64,000 bases of DNA, from contig CM121343.1 of the NCBI GenBank assembly GCA_051530055.1, positions 6,448,001 through 6,512,000 on the forward strand. Reading direction: 5' to 3'. Positions 34,601 through 45,450 of this stretch are shown piece by piece. The stretch comes from Neoechinorhynchus agilis. Its lineage: Eukaryota; Acanthocephala. A model generated the notes under the pieces. The model was not told the DNA's origin, did not search any database, and saw only the letters and a list, made by a program, of their open reading frames with translations. Both the position numbers and the translations under genes were made by a program. The first letter of the stretch is position 1, and each line of letters opens with the position of its first letter.

Positions 34601-34749
34601 GAGTGTTTAAGACAAACGTCAGTGCCGGTGAGGAACTATTCGATCTAAAAAGACAAGCCGCTTTTAATCTTCTATTGATCTATAAGGCAGATCATGAAGA
34701 TGGCATCGAGAAGTCCATGGAAATATTAAGCCAATATTTGGTCGTATAA
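28640..34749 (+). CDS. GTF3C3: TFIIIC subunit GTF3C3 (TPR protein)
   Basis: GTF3C3 (TFIIIC102) is the TPR scaffold subunit of TFIIIC that recruits TFIIIB to RNA polymerase III genes. Resolved exons: 28640-28697, 28751-29211, 29469-29580, 29624-29887, 32643-32701, 32752-about 33386 and about 33500-34749; phases agree through the first six. The N-terminus is acidic, followed by TPR repeats starting LMGKANTDYALGNFNDAIE. The C-terminus is diagnostic: PHNPLLFLLIGICYLMF, KYKHLRGDCQEVHYNIGRA and AFNLLLIYKA. Introns are 43-53 nt except intron 2 (257 nt, carries a palindromic element) and intron 4 (2755 nt, carries a SINE, two MITE arms and an 84-bp satellite). Between 33390 and 33610 the structure is unclear: an in-frame TAA at 33589 must be removed by a short intron, or the gene is damaged there. 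A run of eight G lies near 33526. Confidence 0.88.
29241..29419 (+). mobile_element. Palindromic element inside GTF3C3 intron 2
   Basis: Perfect outer ends AGTATGTGGAAGTGGGG (29241-29257) and complement (29403-29419). Each arm carries GTCCAATNNNATTGGAC flanked by CTGAAGA and GAAATATT. A relative lies in PHF14 intron 1 in the same orientation to transcription, and both copies are followed by CATGGATTTTATCTT. No coding capacity. Confidence 0.85.
29330..29378 (+). ncRNA. Hammerhead-like core, family 2
   Basis: CTGAAGA (29339-29345), an extra A, stem GTCCAA/TTGGAC (29347-29363) with a 5-nt loop, then GAAA (29364-29367) and TATT. CAATTA after TATT can pair with TAATTG before CTGAAGA, with one mismatch at the helix start. 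This fits a minimal hammerhead layout, but the mismatch and the A make it weaker than the 15.3-kb copy. Confidence 0.3.
30198..30400 (-). mobile_element. tRNA-derived SINE
   Basis: Read on the minus strand, it opens with a tRNA-like head: an A-box-like GGTGGTCCAGCGGAC and a B box GGGTTCGAATCC (internal RNA polymerase III promoter), then a body with GGGACGAAATACC, ACTCACTGACGAGTCCC and CCTGAGGATCCGG. The tRNA fold is imperfect, so it is a SINE head rather than a functional tRNA. It lies antisense in GTF3C3 intron 4. Body relatives are at 43.1 kb and 44.0 kb. Confidence 0.7.
30405..31135. mobile_element. MITE with inverted arms plus an extra arm copy
   Basis: The arm ATTATATAATTCTGCGTTAA occurs at about 30428 and as its complement at about 30525, and again as complement at about 31090, each time with the extension CCAATTTTATTTTAAGC. 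The first two form a ~160-bp palindrome; the third, preceded by GATACGAGAGTTGTTTTTTT, is a partial second copy. About 450 bp of unrecognised DNA separates them. Confidence 0.75.
31180..32600 (+). repeat. Satellite in a GTF3C3 intron, ~84 bp x 17
   Basis: The unit includes TAATCGTAGATTTCTCAAAA and GTTATTGAAATTTCGACTG. About seventeen copies with scattered single-base differences lie wholly within intron 4 of GTF3C3, ending about 40 nt before the acceptor at 32641-32642. The array must be transcribed with the gene and spliced out. Confidence 0.93.
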
Positions 34750-34814
34750 GAGACGAAAAAACACTCAATCCTTTCAATGATTATATCGATATCTCAGAAG
34801 GATGCTCTCACTTA

Positions 34815-36180
34815 TTGATTAAATTTTAAAACCAATATTCTATAAAGGCATTCTCTTTTTATATTCATTAAATTTTAAAACCAATATTCTATAAAGGTAT
34901 TCTCTTTTTATATTGATTAAATTTTAAACCAATATTCTATAAAGGTATTCTCTTTTTATATTGATTAAATTTTAAAACCAATATTCTATAAAGGTATTCT
35001 CTTTTTATATTGATTAAATTTTAAAACCAATATTCTATAAAGGTATTCTCTTTTTATATTGATTAAATTTTAAAACCAATATTCTATAAAGGTATTCTCT
35101 TTTTATATTGATTAAATTTTAAAACCAATATTCTATAAAGGTATTCTCTTTTTATATTGATTAAATTTTAAAACCAATATTCTATAAAGGTATTCTCTTT
35201 TTATATTGATTAAATTTTAAAACCAATATTCTATAAAGGTATTCTCTTTTTATATTGATTAAATTTTAAAACCAATATTCTATAAAGGTATTCTCTTTTT
35301 ATATTGATTAAATTTTAAAACCAATATTCTATAAAGGTATTCTCTTTTTATATTGATTAAATTTTAAAACCAATATTCTATAAAGGTATTCTCTTTTTAT
35401 ATTGATTAAATTTTAAAACAATATTCTATAAAGGTATTCTCTTTTTATATTGATTATTTTTAAACCAATATTCTATAAGGTATTCTCTTTTTATATTGAT
35501 TAAATTTTAAAACCAATATTCTATAAAGGTATTCTCTTTTTATATTGATTAAATTTTAAAACCAATATTCTATAAAGGTATTCTCTTTTTATATTGATTA
35601 AATTTTAAAACCAATATTCTATAAAGGTATTCTCTTTTTATATTGATTAAATTTTAAAACCAATATTCTATAAAGGTATTCTCTTTTTATATTGATTAAA
35701 TTTTAAAACCAATATTCTATAAAGGTATTCTCTTTTTATATTGATTAAATTTTAAAACCAATATTCTATAAAGGTATTCTCTTTTTATATTGATTAAATT
35801 TTAAAACCAATATTCTATAAGGTATTCTCTTTTTATATTGATTAAATTTTAAAACCAATATTCTATAAAGGTATTCTCTTTTTATATTGATTAAATTTTA
35901 AAACCAATATTCTATAAAGGTATTCTCTTTTTATATTGATTAAATTTTAAAACCAATATTCTATAAAGGTATTCTCTTTTTATATTCATTAAATTTTAAA
36001 CCAATATTCTATAAAGGTATTCTCTTTTTATATTGATTAAATTTTAAAACCAATATTCTATAAAGGTATTCTCTTTTTATATTGATTAAATTTTAAAACC
36101 AATATTCTATAAAGGTATTCTCTTTTTATATTGATTAAATTTTAATCCAATATTCTATAAAGGTATTCTCTTTTTATATC
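34815..36180 (+). repeat. Highly homogeneous 49-bp tandem array
   Basis: About 27-28 copies of a 49-bp unit containing AACCAATATTCTATAAAGG and TATTCTCTTTTTATATTG. Most copies are identical; differences are mainly one-base deletions. It starts about 65 bp after the GTF3C3 stop codon, so it is probably the 3' UTR or immediate downstream flank of that gene. Confidence 0.95.
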
Positions 36181-36556
36181 CAAAGATTTTTAAAATCAAT
36201 ATTTTAAAAAGTGTATCTGGGCTCAAGGGCGCAAAATAGCAATAATGCTGGCTCACGAGAGACTGGTCTTAAATCCCGAGTTTTTCTGTAGTGATGTTCA
36301 TGAAACAAAAATAGTCCGGTGCATTCTTTAAGACTCAAAAAATTTCTGCATTCTAGTTTCATTAATCGGTTCATCGCCGATATTTCACCAATCAGCTTTA
36401 AAGTGTTTACAAAAACATAATTTGGTGTTTGATCGATTTCAAAAGAACAATTTTCATTTAAATTCTATGGCGATCGAATTAAGAGAAGCTTCAACACATC
36501 TAAAACGCAATGGCCGCTCCATATTAGTTTATTTTCGTAGATTCAGGACATGCCAC
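36181..36556. other. Short intergenic stretch
   Basis: No repeat or gene seen. It separates the 49-bp array from the convergent membrane-protein gene. Confidence 0.4.
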
Positions 36557-38024
36557 TTAGTCATCTAGATCAACACTGGACATTGCGTACGACTTCTTCT
36601 TTATGTTTTGCGGAGCTTGTGAAGCGCTGGGTACTTCTGTCGATTGAGTTGATGATTCGCTTGAATCGACACTTGATCCGCTCTCTCCCCCTTCTTTATT
36701 AGTAAGTTTGTAGACTAATAATGCAATCAGAAGGATGAGTAGAAGAAGAGCAACGATTGCTGAAATGGAAACTGCGATAATCTTTCTTCTTCTCTTCAAT
36801 TGTGCTTCACTCAATGTGTGATATCCTCCTTCGAATGGAATAAAAAACAATATTGAAGTACTTAGCTTTTTCAAACTTACTGCATTCGAATTTCCTACAT
36901 TCTGGCTTTCCTTGAATTTCATTTTTATCCATCGAATAAGTACAAATGGGTATCATATCACTACATAATTTATCGGTTGCCGTGAATTCCATTCCTTGCA
37001 TCAGTGTATCGCCGACAAACTTCGGTGTGGACATTACTGCGCCGTCCGGTTTGAGTGAAAAAACGATCTCGGACACTTTTGTTTTGCTGCAAGCGGCTTT
37101 GGACTCGGCCGTGATTGTATACGTGACATTTGGTTCAAATATTTTATGGTCAGGGCTAATAGTCATCTTGGTGGTAGTTCTCTGTTCACATGGTAAAATG
37201 ACCGGTCGAAGAAGAATAATCACAGTGTTCCTGCTCAATTTATGTGAGTGATCATCCTTATCTAATTCTTCAACCGCTAATACCATTCGATAATACTTGT
37301 CAACCCAATCAGAAGGGAAATTCGTAGTAAACGTACAATCCTTATGAATCTTGACAAAAGATTTCGTTGTAGTTTTAAGGTTATCAATAAACTCGCAATT
37401 ATAGCAATCAGTTGATTCATTTGGAGGGTAACAGTTCAATTTGTCTCCGTCTGGATCAGACAAGAACATTTGAAACGATTCTTTACGGTTGGCACCTACT
37501 CTCAAAACCGGCGGTATAAAGATATTCGGTGATCTGTTGTTTTCCTTGTTTTTCCTTCTCAAGTTTGCAATATGCAATATCATTTCGTACTTTGCGTCCT
37601 TGGTCGTATCGAACTGCAAAATCCAACAACAAGCCGTGTATCGCAATAGAATTGGTTTATCACAGCTTACTCGTGCATTTACATTGCCATACATCATGGA
37701 TACCTTTTGCTGTGGTCGCCAATTGTCACATTTCAATGGAATTTGAATCTGCTTCTGCTCACATCCATCACATAACATATCCATCGAATACAAGTAATTA
37801 TCCTTCGATTTACATCGCTGTTTGAATTGCCGGAAATTACTCTCCATCACTTCCTCTCCATAAACATTTATAAGACACGCGTTCTGGTCAACAACATGGA
37901 ACCGTGCCGTACCGCCGCGAAAGTGAGTGCACTTTACACCAATCAAAAACGTAGACGTGATCAATAACAACAAAACTAACGATGAACGTCTCATCAACAT
38001 GACCAAAAGCAAGAAACACAACAT
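36557..38024 (-). CDS. Type I membrane protein with HFRGG ectodomain
   Basis: Exons on the minus strand are 38024-36881 and 36828-36557, joined by a 52-nt GTAAGT...GAAG intron; 471 residues. A signal peptide is clear (MRRSSLVLLLLITSTFLIG, starting at residue 10 or upstream). The mature N-terminus reads THFRGGTARFHVVD, like the HFRGGT opening of a class of extracellular beta-sandwich proteins found in many invertebrates. The ectodomain is cysteine-rich with a later SDPDGD motif, then a basic stop (KRRRK) and a long membrane helix (IIAVSISAIVALLLLILLI), then a serine-rich cytoplasmic tail ending SSVDLDD. Function unknown; a cell-surface receptor or adhesion role is inference. Confidence 0.75.
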
Positions 38025-38102
38025 GCATTCATTCCTCGTTTAATCCTTTACGAGAATCAGTTGCCTGGTTACCATTGCGAACTTTGCAAATTTCAAAAAA
38101 AA

Positions 38103-38282
38103 GAAGCGAATTTGGAATAAAATCGATTCCTAGGGAGTTTCCTTTAAAGAAAAGAAGCGAAATTGGAGAGTTTCCTTTAAAGAAAAGAAGCGAAATTGGA
38201 GAGTTTCCTTTAAAGAAAAGAAGCGAATTTGGAGAGTTTCCTTTAAAGAAAAGAAGCGAATTTGGAATAAAATCGATTCCTA
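38103..38282 (+). repeat. 33-bp minisatellite
   Basis: Four copies of a 33-bp unit (GAGTTTCCTTTAAAGAAAAG plus GAAGCGAAATTGGA-type sequence), flanked on both sides by GGAATAAAATCGATTCCT. Because 33 is a multiple of three, it leaves an open frame of repeated KKRSEIGEFPL, which I do not regard as a gene. It lies just upstream of the membrane-protein gene. Confidence 0.85.
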
Positions 38283-38491
38283 CAGCGGATATTACCTACA
38301 TCTTCGCCTGTTCAAATTCCTGCCTGGCTAAATCAATCCGAATTTTTTTATGTTAGCGACTGCGTTTACTTTTGTGAGTGAGAAGGAATCATAAAAATCG
38401 ACCTACTCTCTGGACCATTTTTGTTATATAATTGACAAAATCAACGGCAAAGAGGAAATGGTCGGTAAGATAATATTTTGAAAGAATGTAT

Positions 38492-39285
38492 TTATGCAGT
38501 GAGGGACTTATTAACATTTACATGACCACAAAGTTGTTCTAAAACATAGATTATCTGTCCGATTTCGTCGTTTATTGTGCTTCGATCATCCTTTACACGG
38601 TTTGAGACCATGTGACGAAAGTACGACGGGATATTTTCCTTGATTCTAAACAAGTTCAACCATTCGCTTATTGGACCCCATCCATTTCCGGTCGTTTTCA
38701 TCGCTAACACTCGAATCTTAAAATGTAAAGCAATGAAATTTAGAAGAACATAAAGATTACCTCCAAATAGACTACTCGTTGATCTGAAATGGCATTTGAT
38801 TCCACAGGAGCGATTTTAATCTGACAGATTCCACACGTATAACAAGTGCCTTCTATGACCAAATCGGGATTTCTTTTCTGTCCTAGTTCTTGTTTGGAAT
38901 TGGCTGTTTCTGTTTTGAGAAATAAATTTAAAGCGGATCGATGGGCCTTTACAATATACTGAGACCGCATGGTCAATAAATGTATGTCAGATTGATTCGG
39001 ATTTTGATTATGGCTAAGTTCCGGAATATCTCCAAGCATAAAGCATGTGTGCGGGAATTCCGAGAGGATTAGGATTCTAGTTCGAGAACCATTAAAACGT
39101 GATTCCAAATGGTAATATTCCATTCGGAAAGGACAGGAGATACTAAGAGCTTTTAGTTCCAATATACGGATATATTCTAAAGCTTTCGTTGCAGCAGATA
39201 CACCAATTGGGACGGGAATAAGCTTCACTCTATTATAAATTTGATCACTTCATTTAAAAAAAAGCAATACTCACATCGATAACAT
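38492..39285 (-). CDS. MED20: Mediator complex subunit 20
   Basis: MED20 is a head-module subunit of Mediator that pairs with MED18. Exons on the minus strand: 39285-39275, 39229-38761, 38716-38492, with introns of 45 nt (GTGAGT...ATAG) and 44 nt (GTAATC...TAAG); 234 residues. Matches to the family are the start MLSIVKLIPVP, the SEFPHTCFMLGDIPEL block, the LVIEGTCYTCGICQIKIAPV strand pair, the VVYLE block before intron 2, and the C-terminal WGPISEWLNLFRI. The length suits the family (about 210-220 residues). The first exon encodes under four codons; its ATG choice rests on frame and on the good donor. Confidence 0.75.
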
Positions 39286-40150
39286 CAATCGCGTCAAAAT
39301 CGTAGTTGGTCGGGTCTGAAAGCTGAAATTTAATTGCATAGTTATGGTATTGATTTTTTTTAAATTAAAAACATAGATTTGTTAATAACATCACTTTTAA
39401 TTTTAAGATGCCTATTTTTATGCAGTTTAATGAACTTAAATTTATTTGCTGTTAATTGGTCTATTATTAAATTTTGACCGAGATTATCAAGCCCTCAAAT
39501 AGAGAAAATCCCGCTTAACTGCAAGAAAATTTCGGAACGGCTTCAAACCAAATAACTGGAGAAATCAAATAGCTTACGGCGTTAATCTCAAAAGCAGGAA
39601 TTAAATTAACCAAGTCAAATCTCACAGTTTGACGAAATTACTCGAATTTTTACAGTCCATGACAAAATAGAAATTATGCATTTTCTAATAAATGCGTTCG
39701 TTGGTATATTTTAACGAAATTCGTGATTTAAGCACGAGAAGATCCTTACATTTTCAATTAAAGCGTGAGAAGAAATAAACTTGTAAACGTGGAACTGGAA
39801 ATATATATTCGCGAACTTTCCATTGTAGTTAAACGGATATTCTGAACGTAATCTTGCTACCTAAAAATTTATGATTCTAAAAGACTAAAGGGTGCGGCAA
39901 ATGTGGAATCATTTAAGCTAAAAAAAATATACAGCACGATGAAAAATGAACATTATATGTAATTTGGTATGGCTATTAAATTTAATTATACATTTGTTCA
40001 TTAAATTAAAATAATCATTATTTTTTGAAATTAGAAGTTCTTAAATAATCGGATCAACGATAATTTAGTGCAAATGTAGAACTATACGACCAGTTCATCA
40101 ATGGAGTTTGAGGGAATTAAAAAAATTATTTCCATTTCAAAACATGATTA
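39286..40150. other. AT-rich intergenic DNA, nothing recognised
   Basis: No exon, RNA gene or repeat identified. Confidence 0.5.
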
Positions 40151-40154
40151 GAGA

Positions 40155-41345
40155 ATTATTATGGTTAGAAGTCTACACCCTCGGTCGAAATAATTATTTC
40201 GATTAAAAAGACGTTCTACGAACCTCTTAAAGGGTTCATCATCTCAGTTTGTTTGCTATAAAAGACGTTTTGATGACTAACAAACTGATGATGGACCCAA
40301 AGAGGTTCTAAGCGTGTTTAAAATAAAAAATTATTCACCACGTGAAGACTTCTAAACAATAAAAACAATTAAAATACACTCATAACCGGCACATTTTTCA
40401 ATTTTGGCCCACCTCCCGTGTTTCCAAGTCAAACCTTCACGTCTAAAATCACTGAAATTCTTTCTATACTGAGTTTAAGACCTAAGGTTAAGAACATTCT
40501 GTGGACTTCTTAAAGGGTTCATCATCTCAGTTTGTTTGCTATAAAAGACGTTTTGATAACTAACAAACTGATTATGGACAAAGAGGTTCTAAGCGTGTTT
40601 AAAATAAAATTATTCACCATGTGAAGACTTCTAAACAATAAAAAAATTAAAATACACTCATAACCGGCACATTTTTCAATTTTGGCCCACTTCCCGTGTT
40701 TCCAAGTCCAAACCTTCACGTCTAAAATCACTGAATTCTTTCTATACTGAGTTTAAGACCTAAGGTTAAGAACATTCTGTGGACTTCTTAAAGGGTTCAT
40801 CATCTCAGTTTGTTTGCTATAAAAGACGTTTTGATAACTAACAAACTGATTATGGACCCAAAGAGGTTCTAAGCGTGTTTAAAATAAAAATTATTCACCA
40901 TGTGAAGACTTCTAAACAATAAAAAATTAAAATACACTCATAACCGGCACATTTTTCAATTTTGGCCCACTTCCCGTGTTTCCAAGTCCAAACCTTCACG
41001 TCTAAAATCACTATGAAATTCTTTCTATACTGAGTTTAAGACCTAAGGTTAAGAACATTCTGTGGACTTCTTAAAGGGTTCATCATCTCAGTTTGTTTGC
41101 TATAAAAGACGTTTTGATAACTAACAAACTGATTATGGACCCAAAGAGGTTCTAAGCGTGTTTAAAATAAAAATTATTCACCATGTGAAGACTTCTAAAC
41201 AATAAAAAAATTAAAATACACTCATAACCGGCACATTTTTCAATTTTGGCCCACTTCCCGTGTTTCCAAGTCCAAACCTTCACGTCTAAAATCACTATGA
41301 AATTCTTTCTATACTGAGTTTAAGACCTAAGGTTTCTTAAAAGGT
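40155..41345. repeat. Tandem array, ~284-bp units with palindromic element
   Basis: TTAAAGGGTTCATCATCTCA recurs at about 40227, 40510, 40790 and 41075. Units contain inverted arms (TTTGTTTGCTATAAAAGACG, CATGTGAAGACTTCTAAAC) related to the elements at 5.1 and 16.5 kb, plus unrelated DNA with ATAACCGGCACATTTTTC. The first unit starts with TCTACACCCTCGGTCG, matching the 16.5-kb family, so the two arrays share an ancestor. Confidence 0.9.
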
Positions 41346-41560
41346 TAATTTTAGATACCTTCAGTGGATCACTTTATTGTTTCCGCAAAATGTTGTATTT
41401 GAACGTCGCCACGTCATAAGTTGATTTGAGCTTTAATAAATCAGATTGGTATATTCGGCATCTTCAATAAATCAATTTTTGAATGCTACTTTCACACAAG
41501 TGTCCTAGGCAATCTTTTACTAGCATCCAATGAAGTTGCGTTTAAACAGTGACTTTTTTT

Positions 41561-44500
41561 TTATTTTCGCCCTTGGAAGCCTCCCTTACAGTTTTTCTTG
41601 TTCATTCCATGAGTTTTCGCATACTGCTCAACAATACAATCTTTACAAATCCATTTAAATCCCTTACTGTCCTCATCTGATATCGGATTCATCGGCGGAT
41701 CGAGGCAATGTTTATGATACAATTTGCCACATCGAGTGCATTCGATCATAAATGCTTTCATGTAGCTTTTTTTGCAGCTTTCGCAAGTAGATTCCATAAA
41801 GTCTTCAATCATTTCGTCGTCCACAGGAAGCTCACAGCTTACGATTTGTCGTCTGATCGAGTAACTAGAATCAGATTTATCGGCAATGTTTGCACGTCCT
41901 AACTTTGCAGCTTCTTCAATAATTGCAACATCGGTTTCGGTTTTCTGAAGTCTACTTTTCGCATCTTTATTCTCAAATGATCATTAAACATTTACAGCTT
42001 TAATGACCGATCGATTTAAGCTGAACATTGCATTTTTCTTCTTCGTAAAGAAGACGAGCAAGAAGATCAACCTTAGCCCCCAGCTCTTCCTGAAGCTCAT
42101 TGATCTGTTTTTCGCGGTGGTTCATATACCTTTGATACTCATCGCTTATGGAAGGAAAGACACGAAGCTCCTCGTCCGAACTAGACTCTTCATTGGAACT
42201 ATCGTATTTTGCTTCCTTTCCTCGTTTTATCAAAATGCGGGCGAGGAATGGTGATTCCGTAACAGGTCGCGCTCTTGCATTTCTGCGTGGTTGGATTTTC
42301 GATTCGAGAGAAGAATTCTCGCCATTTTGTCTCAGGGGAAAAATAATCTTATCATCAGCAGAATGTGTAACGCCTTGGTTCAACTGAAGATCGGCTTCCA
42401 TTTTGCTAATAGCCATTATTCGTCTCATCTTTAAATGTTCTTGAGTGTGTCTTTCACAGAAACTTTCTGGCTCTTGGTCCTAAATAAAATGATTTCTTTA
42501 ATAAACGTCGACAACAAAAAGCTAAAAACAGTTTCATCAATTGAATCAATCGCGGACATTTTACGCAAAAGAAACGCAATCGCAAAAATGAAATTAATCA
42601 TTATGGTGAATCGACTTTCAATATTGGAAAAGCAAAATAATTTTGTACCGAGCGAGGATAAAACTTAAATTTTCAGGGTTACATTTATTATGTGTGTTGA
42701 AGTGAATATCCCTTAGCGTTAATCGTAAATCTCGTTTTGAAGATTTCTCCAAGAATATAGGAAAACGAACAAAAAATTTGCGCTGATATCTTCCGACATT
42801 CACTTCCTAAAGAAAAACTCAAGGGATGATTCCAACGCTCGATGGAGATGAGGATTTAATTAAACCTTGCACATTCAATTGGACATTAACGTCCGGTGGA
42901 GGACGAAGTGATGTCAGACACTGAGCCAGGCTACAATATCTGCTTCTATGACGAAAGCTATTTTACAATTTGACCTTAAATGTAATGGCTTCTTATTGAA
43001 CAAATAATCAGAAATCAATGAATGTTTTGATTTCTCTCCATACATCAAATGCATTTGGTTATATTACGGAGTATTGGAGCAAATCGTTGTTACCAAAGGA
43101 GACGAAATACTGTTGAAGGGAGTAGGAAACTCACTGACGAGTCCCTTCTCCTTGGGAGGGTATCCGAGGATCCGGACGGGGATTCATACAATCTTATAAT
43201 CGTAAGGTTTTAAGTGTGATTTTATGCGCTTCCCTGATCCGAGATATCGGTGTGCTGTGTGTCTAAGGAGAAATTCACTTCAACACAAAAAATGCAATAT
43301 TTGCGCAAAAATGAATTCGACTTTAGAGAAAAGATAAAATTCTATCGTTTTCCAAGGTCATCGGTGGCAATAAGGAATGTAATTGTAGCGCAAAATGTAG
43401 AAATCGGCATTACGATTAAAGATGAAAAGTGGAAAATACAATGAACATTTGAATAAAAATCCTAGACGAGGTTTTCATTTGAAATCAAGTGAAACAAATA
43501 AGTGAATTTGTGCCACAAGTAAGGATTATAAACAAAAAAAGAAGACATTGCGACTTTTCGATTGCTCATTTCCAAAAGCTAAGCCGCTATACTCATTAAT
43601 CGCTTAAATGTCACGTATTAGGAGGTTAAAGAGTTTCACGAGAAATGGGTTGATTTAGAACAATTAATTAAATTGATTGAGGATTATATTCGGGTGGTGG
43701 TTAGAGATATTGTTGTGTTTAGGGAGTCGCTTATAAAAACAACACCCGAGAGGAATCGCGTTAAAGAAACGAATGTATAAATCAGTCCATTTAGTAAATT
43801 CGTCTTAAAAACGCGATCCCTCTCGGGTGTTGTTTTTATAAGCGACCTCCTAAACACAACAACAACAACGTAATTCGATTGTTTAGCAAGCCGGTAGTCT
43901 TTTTTATATGTTTTATTATTCCATACACGGCCGAATGGACACCCGCAATCCACCGCGAATTCGGTCTGAGAAGAGCTGGTCTGCGCTCAATGTCCTAAGA
44001 CCTACGGAATACGAGTTTGTAAGAATCCCTCCGGATTCTCAGAAACTCACTGATGAGTCCCGCCTCCCCGAGAGGTATCTGAGAATCCGGAGGGATTCTT
44101 ACAAACTCGTATTCCGTAGGTCTTGAGCGCAAAAAAGCGCTGTCCACTAGACCAATGAATCGTTGGACTTCGGGTGTCCATTCGGCTTTGTATAGTGAAA
44201 AATGAATCTATCACTTTTGATTGTGCTCACAAACCTCATTATGCGGTCCTTGGATCAATCCTCGATCAAAAGCACAAGAGATGTGGTATGCAGATTTGCA
44301 GGTTCCCGCTTCGCAAGAAACCCTTGCTCCCGTAAACCTTAAATCACTTTCTTCACAATAGTTACACGGCTGAACGGGGTTTTTTTCGTATAAGAAATGG
44401 AAACTAAAAAACCCGGACATTACCAATTTTTTGTGACATTTGATTAACGATGTTTCCAAGGAAGGAACGTCTGATTTACCAAACTGACTAATCGTCATGC

Positions 44501-45244
44501 TCTGAGTAAACAAGACGCATAGTACATGAGCATAACTAAAGAAGAAGAACGATTACACTCACATATAAAAAAGAAACATGAAAAGCCGTAGACATTTACC
44601 GATTAGTATTGGTTCGTTTATATACTCCTTTGCACCGCTGAGGGCAGTATTCGCAATGAGGTGAGTGATTTCCATCTTGGCATGGATCGCAGGTCCAACC
44701 ATTTGATAGCTGTCTAAGGTTACACTCTCCAATGCCGTAACAAACTAAATTTAAAGGTTTTGAAGATAAAATCCATGAGTATGTGGCGGTATCAAAGACT
44801 GACTTTAATTGATGAAATATTTCGTCCAGCCACATTGGACGTCTTCAGTCGGCTAAGTCCAGTGCGATTGGACGAAATATTTCATCAATTAAAGTCATTC
44901 TTTGATATATATTTTTTATCCACATAAAATTAAAGGTAACAAATGAAGAAATTATAATCACCTCTATGAACATTTACTTTGCATCTTGTGCAAATGAGAA
45001 GAGGGTGATCCAAAGAAGTCTTAGGTCTAAGGCACACTCCGCATAATGGCTCTGATGATTCACTTTCGTCTTTAGGTATCATTTGCGTTGATTTACTACA
45101 TCCACTTTGGTCCTCCTCCTCTTCCATGGAAGAGCTATCTGACGATTTGCTTGATTCGTCTTCATCGGAGGAATCAATGTTGAACTTTTTTCGTCTTGCT
45201 GCATCTAAACGTTTACTGGTTCGTCGACGAGGAAATTGTGGCAT
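41561..45244 (-). CDS. PHF14: PHF14-like PHD-finger chromatin protein
   Basis: PHF14 is a chromatin reader with a PHD/extended-PHD module. Exons: 45244-44962, 44744-44600, 44535-44424, 44369-44235, 42479-42027, 41971-41561; the frame runs through all five introns to give 512 residues. After an acidic serine-rich N-terminus comes CGVCLRPKTSLDHPLL, CTRCKVNVHRVCYG, a zinc knuckle (CDPCQDG ... CEYCPQRCKGVYK), YAHVLC, and the extended PHD (PCNYCEES, CEAGTCKSAYHISCA, FCERH). A coiled region follows, then a second PHD finger (CESCKKSYMKAFMIECTRC, HKHCLDPP, WICKDC). Introns are 217 (with a palindromic element), 64, 54, 1755 and 55 nt. It is about half the length of vertebrate PHF14. The ATG follows TTTTCAGAAG, an acceptor-like motif. 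Confidence 0.85.
43098..43190 (+). mobile_element. SINE body fragment in PHF14 intron 4
   Basis: Shares GACGAAATAC, GGAAACTCACTGACGAGTCC and CGAGGATCCGGA with the body of the SINE at 30.2-30.4 kb. No tRNA head is evident. It lies antisense to PHF14. Confidence 0.65.
43700..43872. mobile_element. Palindromic MITE in PHF14 intron 4
   Basis: Arms of about 60 nt with few differences: GTCGCTTATAAAAACAACAC (from 43726) and its complement (near 43845). Central spacer about 50 nt. No coding capacity. Confidence 0.8.
43925..44195. mobile_element. Large palindrome related to the SINE body
   Basis: Outer ends CCGAATGGACACCCG and complement (44178-44194). Inner arms share ACCTACGGAATACGAG and AATCCCTCCGGATTCTCAG with their complements, enclosing AAACTCACTGATGAGTCCC. 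The right arm on the minus strand contains TTGGTCTAGTGGACAGCGC, an A-box-like tRNA segment. It looks like two SINE-related copies in inverted fusion. Confidence 0.65.
44770..44940 (-). mobile_element. Palindromic element inside PHF14 intron 1
   Basis: A relative of the element in GTF3C3 intron 2: arms with TTTAATTGATGAAATATTTC and GTCCAATGTGGCTGGAC next to CTGAAGA (minus strand). In the gene sense it is followed by CATGGATTTTATCTT exactly as in GTF3C3. The intron would be about 50 nt without it. Confidence 0.8.
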
Positions 45245-45450
45245 CTTCTGAAAATGAGAACTCTGCGTGATTGAAAATAAAAAATAATTAAAGAAGAGTT
45301 GCCTTAAACCTGGTCCAAAATTAAGGGGAAATTTTTTGGTAAAGGTTCGACTTAATGGGGTTTGGGACGTTTAAGGACAGAATTATACCCAGATCGCCAT
45401 GCAAAATGAAAACAAGTTCGTAATTTTCGACACCGCGACTACCACAAGAC

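Noticed and set aside
38075-38356. 93-codon frame with KKRSEIGEFPL repeats
   Set aside because: A 33-bp minisatellite keeps the frame open; no gene context or conserved flanks.
43250-43444. 64-codon frame in PHF14 intron 4
   Set aside because: Antisense to the gene, no recognisable feature, next to a SINE fragment.
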